A stretch of DNA of 23,988 nucleotides from Baffinella frigidus (Eukaryota; Cryptophyceae; Cryptomonadales; Baffinellaceae), in contig MU646583.1 of NCBI GenBank assembly GCA_026770585.1, positions 287,386 to 311,373 on the forward strand, read 5' to 3'. The notes under the pieces were generated by a model, which made no database searches, was not told the DNA's origin, and saw nothing but the letters and a program-made list of their open reading frames with translations. A program made the position numbers and the translations under genes. Positions 10,126 to 18,000 of this stretch are shown piece after piece. Every line of letters begins with the position of its first letter. Position 1 is the stretch's first letter.

Positions 10126-10190
10126 AAGGCTCTAGCGCGAGGCAGTGTGCCGCATCACGCATTCGGCGCTGGACGCCCCTCGGGATCCTA

Positions 10191-10317
10191 CAGTACAGGG
10201 GTACCTCGCTCATCACTAACGCCCCCCCCCCCCCAGGACCACCATAGGACCCTACGCGGAGGCCTACTGTAGGGTCCTAGGAGGCGGCGGTTTCTTATGA
10301 ACGAGGTACGCCTGTAG
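10191..10317. mobile_element. Fold-back element, family A copy 3
   Basis: Starts CAGTACAGGGGTACCTCGCT and ends TTATGAACGAGGTACGCCTG. Shares terminal and internal motifs with copies 1 and 2. Confidence 0.65.
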
Positions 10318-10608
10318 GCCTACATCTATGGTTCTGCGGTGGTCCTAGGGAGGTGCCGCGGAGGGGTCTTCGGGAGCGTCATCCGCGTCCCCCAAGTCTC
10401 CGTCCGTCTCCTTGCGCCCCTGTCGCACTCGCGTCAGTAACGCGACTGCGGGCGCCACAAGACACGATCCCAGGAGTGTGGGGACAATGGCTCCAACGTC
10501 TGGCGAGGCGGGCCTATCCCCGGATAGTCCTCACGAGGAGCGCCGCTGGGCCAGCCACGGGAGCTCTCGCATTCCCGAGAGCTTGAGTGTGTTTTCGAGC
10601 GAGGGGGG

Positions 10609-10885
10609 NNNNNNNNNNNNNNNNNNNNNNNNNNNNNNNNNNNNNNNNNNNNNNNNNNNNNNNNNNNNNNNNNNNNNNNNNNNNNNNNNNNNNNNNNNNN
10701 NNNNNNNNNNNNNNNNNNNNNNNNNNNNNNNNNNNNNNNNNNNNNNNNNNNNNNNNNNNNNNNNNNNNNNNNNNNNNNNNNNNNNNNNNNNNNNNNNNNN
10801 NNNNNNNNNNNNNNNNNNNNNNNNNNNNNNNNNNNNNNNNNNNNNNNNNNNNNNNNNNNNNNNNNNNNNNNNNNNNNNNNNNNNN
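10609..10885. other. Assembly gap (277 Ns)
   Basis: A run of N. The right flank is a GGGA microsatellite, a likely cause of the break. True length is unknown. Confidence 0.99.
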
Positions 10886-10945
10886 GGAAGGGAGGGAGGG
10901 AGGGAGGCTGGGAGGGAGGGAGAGAGAGTGGGGGGGGGGGAGGGA
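10886..10945. repeat. GGGA microsatellite at the gap edge
   Basis: GGGA/GGGAGAGA units then a G-run. Similar to the GGGA tract near 2130. Confidence 0.9.
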
Positions 10946-11141
10946 TGCGGTTCTGTACACCTGCAATTCAGTCTGGGGATGCGTCGCGGGTAGAGGGCTC
11001 TCCAGATTGGAGGGCGAGAGGGCAGGAGGCGAGAGGGCAGGAGTGGGGCGTGGCAGGGTGGATGGCTGGCTCGGGGAGGCGAAACATGTTATTGTAGGGC
11101 CGAGGGCCGAGGGTTCGGGGCCGGGGCCGTAGGGTTCGGAC

Positions 11142-12025
11142 CTTGTCGAGGTAGTTTGTTGGCTCGTCGAGCGCGATGAGGTGGGGACGGCACCTGGTTT
11201 GGGGTTTGGGGTTTAGGGTTTGGGGTTTGGGGTGTGGGGTTTAGGGTTTGGGGTTTGGGGTTTAGGGTTTAGGGTTTAGGGTTTAGGGTTTAGGGTTTAG
11301 GGTTTAGTGTTTAGGGTGTTGTTTAGGGTTCAGGGTTCGGGATGTATGGTTTAGGGTTCAGGGTTTAGGGTTTAGGGTTCAGGGTTTAGAGTTTAGGGTT
11401 AGCGATGAGGTAAGGGCGGCACCACATCGCTGCCGCCAGCACCACGCGACTCTTCTGCCCCCCGGAGAAACCTGTTCGAGATGGTGGGGGAGGTTACTGC
11501 CAGATCGCGAGTTCTTGCAGACAAGGTTCTCGGTGTAGGGTGTAGGGTGCAGGGGTTGGGGGTTAGGGAAGGAGCGGAGAGGGGTCGAGGGCCCACTGCA
11601 GCATGGGGTCTCGCGGCAACAGCGGAAGGCACGTGACAGTAGCTTCCTTGCTTCTCACCACACCTCTTCAGCAAACGAGGAGAGCGGCACGCGTCCGGTG
11701 GCGGAAGTTGTAAAGTCACTCCGGTCATCCTACAAGGGGTTGTATCCCCAGACTTCCGGTGGCACCATCGGACCGGCAGTCAAGCGGGCGCGCGGGACCT
11801 TTCAGCTTGGAGGTGGCAAGAAGGAGAGGGGCACCTTGGAGTTTGGAGGTGTCAGGACAAGAGGGGCACCATTCAATTTGGAGGTGACCAGGAGGAGAGC
11901 AACACCTTTGAGTTTGGAGGTAGCAAGGAGGAGAGGGGCAGGGACCTTTGAGTTTGGAGGTGGCAAGGTCCTCCTCGATTCCGTAGTCCTGCAAATGCCG
12001 CCGGATCTCGTTCTCGTGGATCGGC
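11142..12025 (-). CDS. eEF3-like gene exons 14-16: ABC2 signature and Walker B
   Basis: Exon 14 (12025-11946): PIHENEIRRHLQDYGIEEDL, compare family RPLTAKNVEAHLADVGLDPE. Exon 15 (11471-11423, 49 bp): FSGGQKSRVVLAAAM. Exon 16 (11193-11142, 52 bp): CRPHLIALDEPTNYLDK. Exon 14 is flanked by tandem arrays on both sides, and the intron between exons 15 and 16 is telomere-like (separate entries). Confidence 0.85.
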
Positions 12026-15000
12026 CTGTGCCAACCAAGCCCGGTCAGTCACACTATAAAAACTAAACCCCGCACCCCTCCTTTCAGAACTAAACCCCAA
12101 ACCCCGGCCAACCACGGTCAGTGGCAACCAAGGGCCGGTCAGACCTCGAAATAGGCGTGTGCCAACCAAGGACTGGCCAGATGTTCCCACGCGCGCGCCA
12201 ACCAAGGGCTGGTCAGACGCTGCACCCACCCTCGTGCCAACCAAGGTCTCGTTCGACCTTGCAGCACACCTTTGCGTCCTGTCTTGCTCTGTGCATTTTC
12301 ACGTGTCAATACGGGCTGCTAGAGCCCTACGTTGCGGCGCACCGTGCCTTGAGGCGTGTAGCGCTCGCAACGGGTTGCACTCGCGCAGCGCGTGCACGAA
12401 GCGAGTGCACCAAGGGAGTCACGAAGCGTGAGCATGAAGCGTGAGCACGCAGTGAGTGCACGCAGTGTGTGCATGCTGCGTGTGGATGCCGCGTGTGCAC
12501 TACGCCTGCGCTTGAAGCGGGAACACGAATCGACAAAGCGTGGGCACGAAGCGCGAGCATGAGGCGTAAACACCAAGTGTGAGCACGAAGCGGGAACACG
12601 CAACGGTTCGTGTCACGTGTCACGAAGCGTGCGCACGAAGGGTGAACACGCAACGCTTCGGGGCGGACCGGATGTCGACGCCAGACGCGACTGTCTTCAT
12701 CTTCTCGTCGTAGTTCTTCACCAGCTTCAGCACGTAGGGGTCCTGCTCATTGAGGGGTGAGGGTTTAGGTTTTAGGGTTCAGGGTTCAGGGTTTAGGGTT
12801 TAGGATTTAGGGTTTAGGGTTTAGGATTTAGGGTGTAGGGTTTAGGGTTGGGAGAGGGGCGGGAGAGGAGAGAACCTTGTAGCGGATTTGGACATATGGG
12901 TTCCCACCACTCCTTCTCTGTATATGTATATGTAGTGCCGTGGTCGGAGTTCACAATCCCACCCTCCTACCCGCACTACCCACAACTAGTACGTGGATCA
13001 CGAGGGAGGAATTCCGGTTGGGTGAGAAGGAAAGGAGGGAATTGAGAGGAGAGAACCTTGTAGCGGATGTTAGACATGGGTTCCCACCACTCTTGCTCCT
13101 CTCGGAACCCGACCTTGTTCACCTGAACCCCACCCACGCGAAACCGTATCAGCCACCTCGCCATGCTGCCTCGTCACCACCCACTAGGCGGTAAGGGTTA
13201 AGGTTAAGGGTTCAGAGTTCAGGGTTCAGGGTTCAGGGACGCGCAACCGTGCGCAACCAGTGACTTGGTCCGCCACGCCACGCACGCGAAACCGCGTGAG
13301 CCATCCCACCACGGCAACCACGCCCCACCCACACGCAACCGCGGCAACCACCTCGCCGCTGCAGGGCGACGCCGGCTCGTCACCACGCCCCGCCGCCAGC
13401 CGGGATAGCTACTTGCATGAACATCACGGAACAGGCAAGACCTGGTAGCAGAGCTCGCCGCCGCGCACGGCCCGTCCTACGATCTTCGAGATGTTGCCTT
13501 TCTTCATGATCGCCATCTGCGTTCAGGGTTTAGCGTTTAGGGTGTGGGGTTTGGGATTTGGGATTCAGGGTTTAGGGTTTAGGGTTTAGGGTTTAGGGTT
13601 CAGGGTTCAGGGTTTCGGGTGAGTGTTTAGGGTTTAGGGTTTAGGGTTTAGGGCTTAGGGTTTAGGGTTTAAGATTTAGGGTTTAGGGATTAGGAGGGGG
13701 GGGGGCTGCGGCAGAGGGGCACCCACCTTGTCCTCAGGCGTGAAGGCCATGGTGACCATCTTTCCCAGCTCCCGGTCTTGCCCCTGCCAGCCACACATCA
13801 AGTCCGAGTCACCCTCCGTCCGAGTCACTCGAATCTTAGGGGGCACTTCTTGTTTCTTACTTCTTTATTAACCTCTGCAAGTCCCTGTAAACAGGTCCTA
13901 GGCCTAATGGAAAGCGATCAACTTACTAACCACACACTTAGGGGTGACTGTGTGCTATCTAAAAGCTACGTCGAGGGTCAGATGGCTAATGCGTGAGGAG
14001 TAGCATCGTTAAGGCCTCCGCGCATGATGATGGTGGCAAGATGCGCGTTGTGTGTCGGGAGGCCGTCGCGCGGGCCTGCGGATGGAGGCGTGTACGACCT
14101 TTGCGGAGGCGAGGAGGAGAGGAGCTGTGCCGGGCCGAGGGGGAAAGAGGAGGTGTGGTGGAGGGGTGGGCAAGATGAGGTGTGGTGAGGCGGGGAGGGG
14201 GGGCGGTGCCTGGAAGAAGCGCTTCTGGATGTAGGTGATGGGGTTGAGGACGAGGTTCTCCTCGAGATGGTGCATCGAGTGCTGCGCGATGTATGCCACC
14301 TGTCGGTAGGTAGCGCAAATCAGTTGGGAACTCCGACGTAGTTATCCTAACCCCACCATACCACCCCCCCTGCTCGGCATACACCCTGCCCGCTTAACCC
14401 CCCCCCCCCCCTCGCTCACCCCCTCCCACCCTCGCGCACCCTCGCGCCCCCTCACCCCCCCCGCCCTCCCTGAAGCTGTCGCGTGTCTCTGGCAATGCGG
14501 GAGGCGGACCCGCCCCCGGCCTCCTCTAGTCCCGTGGCCGTACCGGGAAATGGTCACGTTACTCCGGATATCCGGGGCCGGCAGTCCCGCTGTTGACAAG
14601 TGAGGGATTGTAGGAGTGGCGGGGTGGTTGCATGCCGGCTGTCGTCGCGGGGGCACAGCCTACACCAATCTACGGCATGCGAGTAGTGCGAGTCTTCGCC
14701 TCTGCTCGCAGATTGAGAGTCGTGACGCTCGCGCCTGTTTGCAACTTTTCCCCGCCTGACGCCACTTTACAAGCGGCTCAGGGCCAAGGGCTCAGGGTTT
14801 CATGTTGGGGCACGCACCTTCAGGTTGTGAGGTTCAGGGTTTGGGGCACGCACCCTGAGGTTATGATGCTTGAAGAGCTCGCCCTTGTTGGTGGGCCCCC
14901 CGTCGCCCATCTCGAGATCGCCAACGAGCAACTTGAGGAGGGTGGTCTTGCCCGCGCCGTTGGCTCCGACCAGCGCCACCCGCGAGGACATGCTCAGCTT

Positions 15001-18000
15001 CTGCGACACCCCCTGCACCAACCACGTCCAGAGGGTCACTATCAACGGTCTCGATTCACACCCTCGGCAGAGGGGCTCGCCCGCAAGTTGGACGGGTGCG
15101 CTCACGACGCAGCGACACCCCTGGTGGCAGGGACACCCCTGGCTGCGTCGTCACTGGTGGTAGCGACACCCCTGCTTGCAGCCTGTGCCGTGACCCTGCA
15201 CACCCCTCGTGCCAGCGGGGGTCCCGCAACCTGCAATCGCCGTTTCTGTGACAACCCCTCCCATGCAAGAAGCCCGCGCTGTTGGCTCCGACTAGGGCTA
15301 CCCGCGAGGGATATGCTCAGCTTCTGGAATGCCCCCTGCAAAGCGAGAGAGCGAGAGTGTGAGCGATAGAGAGGGAGAGAGTCAGGGTGGGTGGGGGGGC
15401 GGCATGCGTGCGATGCGACACCCGTGCACGAGTGGAGAGACCGTCCTTACTACCGTCGCAGGGTCGAACGGCAGGGTCCAGGGTTGGGAGATGAGGGTCC
15501 CGAGCAGTCGCGCTGGGCAGGGCCATCGACTTTTGTATCACGCAACTCAACTCAAGGCTCACGGGCCTACGTAGGACCTGTATCGAGAGTAATAAACCAG
15601 AAGAAGAAGAAGCAGGGCCGTGGGTGTGGCCCTGTCCTTCCGACGCGCTGGACACACTCATAGGCTAACGTCCTGAAAACCGGGTTGTTAGGCCTACGGA
15701 ATTGCCTACGGTAGGTCGTAGGGCCCCTAGGACCTAATGTTTCACAGGACCCCCCTCGGGCCCTACGGCCTATCGTAGGCAATACCGTAGGCTCAACTAC
15801 CCGGTTTTCAGGACGTTGGCCTATAAATACGTGCGGGGATCGAACCCTTGTGAGTTGATCACTTTCAACTAGGTTAGGACCTGTTTACAGGTCCCTTGAG
15901 AGGGTGATGAAAAAGAGAAGAGGCTCGCAACCTTGAGAACGTCTTTGGCGCTACTCTCATAGCGGAAGACGACGTTGGTGACCAGTAAGAGGGTAATGCC
16001 GAAGGGGAGAGGCTCGAAACCTTAAGAACATCCTTCGCGCTACTCTCGTAGCGGAAGACGACGTTGGTGAGGCGCATGATGGGCTTCAGCCGCGATTTGA
16101 TCCCGTCGAGGACGCCGGGGTCTGGGAACTTGATCAGCGCTTCAGCGATCCCCGTTTTCTGCCACGCGCCGAGTCAGCCTACCACCCGGCGCAATCTCTA
16201 AGTGTTAGGTTGAAAATCGCTAAGTGTCAGGAAACTCCCTAAGTGAAGTCACCTACACACCGGCGCTCGATGAAAGACACCTACGTGCCTTACTTAGTGG
16301 GGGGCTGGACGTGACACGCGTGGTTGCTCAATGGCGACGGAGACTGTTACAATCCCTCGTTGCGGTTACGATCAAGCCTTGGCAGTTGCATAGACAGCAG
16401 CTGTCTCAAAAAGTTGGCACGTAACGCAGCTGTCGCAACCAGTTAAACATCACGCAGCTGTGTTGGCAGCTGCCCTCAGCGGAGCAGGAGGAAGTTTTCT
16501 GTAGAGAGAAAGACGCTATCTGGAACGGCTGCTGACAACAAGGGCTGCTGGCAATAAGGGGGGGGGCATTTACAGGTGGGGTTGTAAGGATTTGTACCAG
16601 GATACGGTACGTTATCTCGTAACTGTGCAATTTGCGCACATACACGTGACCAACCCCACGAACGTTACAACACAAGTACCCACTTGTAAAATTATCTCAC
16701 TTTGAAATAGGCGTCTTTTGCATGATAGGCTCATTTCGCGTGTGGGCTGGCAAAAAGGGGGGCACCTCAGCAAAGTAGGAGGAGTTCTTCTTCTTGGGGA
16801 GGGCCTTGATCACGTCTGGACGCGCCGCCGCAAACTGTTGCAGGAGGTGGGGTGAGAGGTCCATCAGTGTCTCATACGGACTGCCAGCAAAAACGCAAAA
16901 AACTGGCCAAAAGTTTTTGCTAATGTCAACCCCCATAGAAACGTGTCAAATTCAGACGAAACGGCACACGACTTTAGACACGTTTGCATTCGGGTCGACT
17001 CTAGCAAAAACTTTGGGCTGGCAGTGGAGTGACTGATGGGTTCATGCGCCGGCAGCGATGCCATTCGTCGCCAGGCGTTGCCCTGCTGGGCATGCCTGCC
17101 ACGGCTTCGATCGCTGCTGGTCTGCTGCACACCGACACCATGTTTCGATGCGCAAAATGATGACGCGCAAGACAGCCACCCTCTGAATGATGACACGTTC
17201 CCCTCTGACCCTCCTAAAAGAGATGACGGGGACGAAAGTCTGAACGCGTTGAGACTTTCAAGTGCTCACAACCTTGCATGTTTAGGTTCCCTCAGAGCCT
17301 AGATACCCACAGAAATCAACTTAGGTCCATCTCGATGGTAGTAGTCAAGCTGGAGGTCGGAAAAGTGGTTGTTAGTAAGGGGGTATTTGCCACGTTTTGG
17401 GGGGGCGCCCTTTTATTGGACTTTTTGGCGCCTGTTTATCTGACTCTTCTACAAGAAAAGAGGGGGGACGAAAGCGACCTGTGTCCATCCCGACTGGTAG
17501 TAGTCGAGCTGCATATCGGAAAAGTGGACAATGTCCGTGACAGTCTTGTCCAGGAAGTCGTAGTCGTGCGACACGATCACGGTCGTCGTGCCTTGAAGTT
17601 GACACAAGTAACTGCCCACGCAATCCGGGGTCAGCGGTTTGCCTGAGGGGGTGCCGCTCCCGAGCGACGTCGGCACACAATAAATTTCGGAGTCCAGAAA
17701 CTGGACTTGGGTTCAGGTGGAAGTCTTTAAACCCCTGTAAGTTATTCCCCCCCCGCTCGAGAGCGGTTTGGGGGAGGATGGGCGGTGACATCAAATCCTG
17801 CCCCGCAAAAGGGAATGTGCGTTTTTGGCTGGCGAACGTTTCTCACTGTGTGTGTGTGTGCACGCGCACTGTGTGTGTGCACTCACTGTGTGTGCACACG
17901 CGCACATGGCGTGACGCGACGGGGACCCCCGAGCACCCGTGTCGATGAATACATAAAATAAACGACGAGCAAGGGTGTGGGTGGGGGTAGGGTACTCGGA

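Larger units (their letters stand above)
9748..10608. other. Gene-poor stretch with two family A fold-backs
   Basis: No coding exon recognised on either strand apart from the repeats at 10018-10125 and 10191-10317. The missing last exons of the eEF3-like gene were searched for by eye (H-loop ISHN-type motif on the minus strand) and not found. Confidence 0.45.

Noticed and set aside
10412-11132. ORFs running through the N gap
   Set aside because: Artefacts of translating Ns.
11203-11400. A chromosome end
   Set aside because: The tract is interstitial and degenerate, with coding exons in phase on both sides.
12029-12255. CRISPR array
   Set aside because: Units are imperfect, spacers are not unique, and the context is a eukaryotic intron.
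14632-15369. 245-codon plus-strand ORF
   Set aside because: Opposite strand of exon 8 and its flanking introns; the minus strand encodes an unmistakable Walker A.
15928-15983. The exon 7 copy as the real exon
   Set aside because: Only the copy at 16021-16158 is continuous with the FPDPG linker and a good acceptor.
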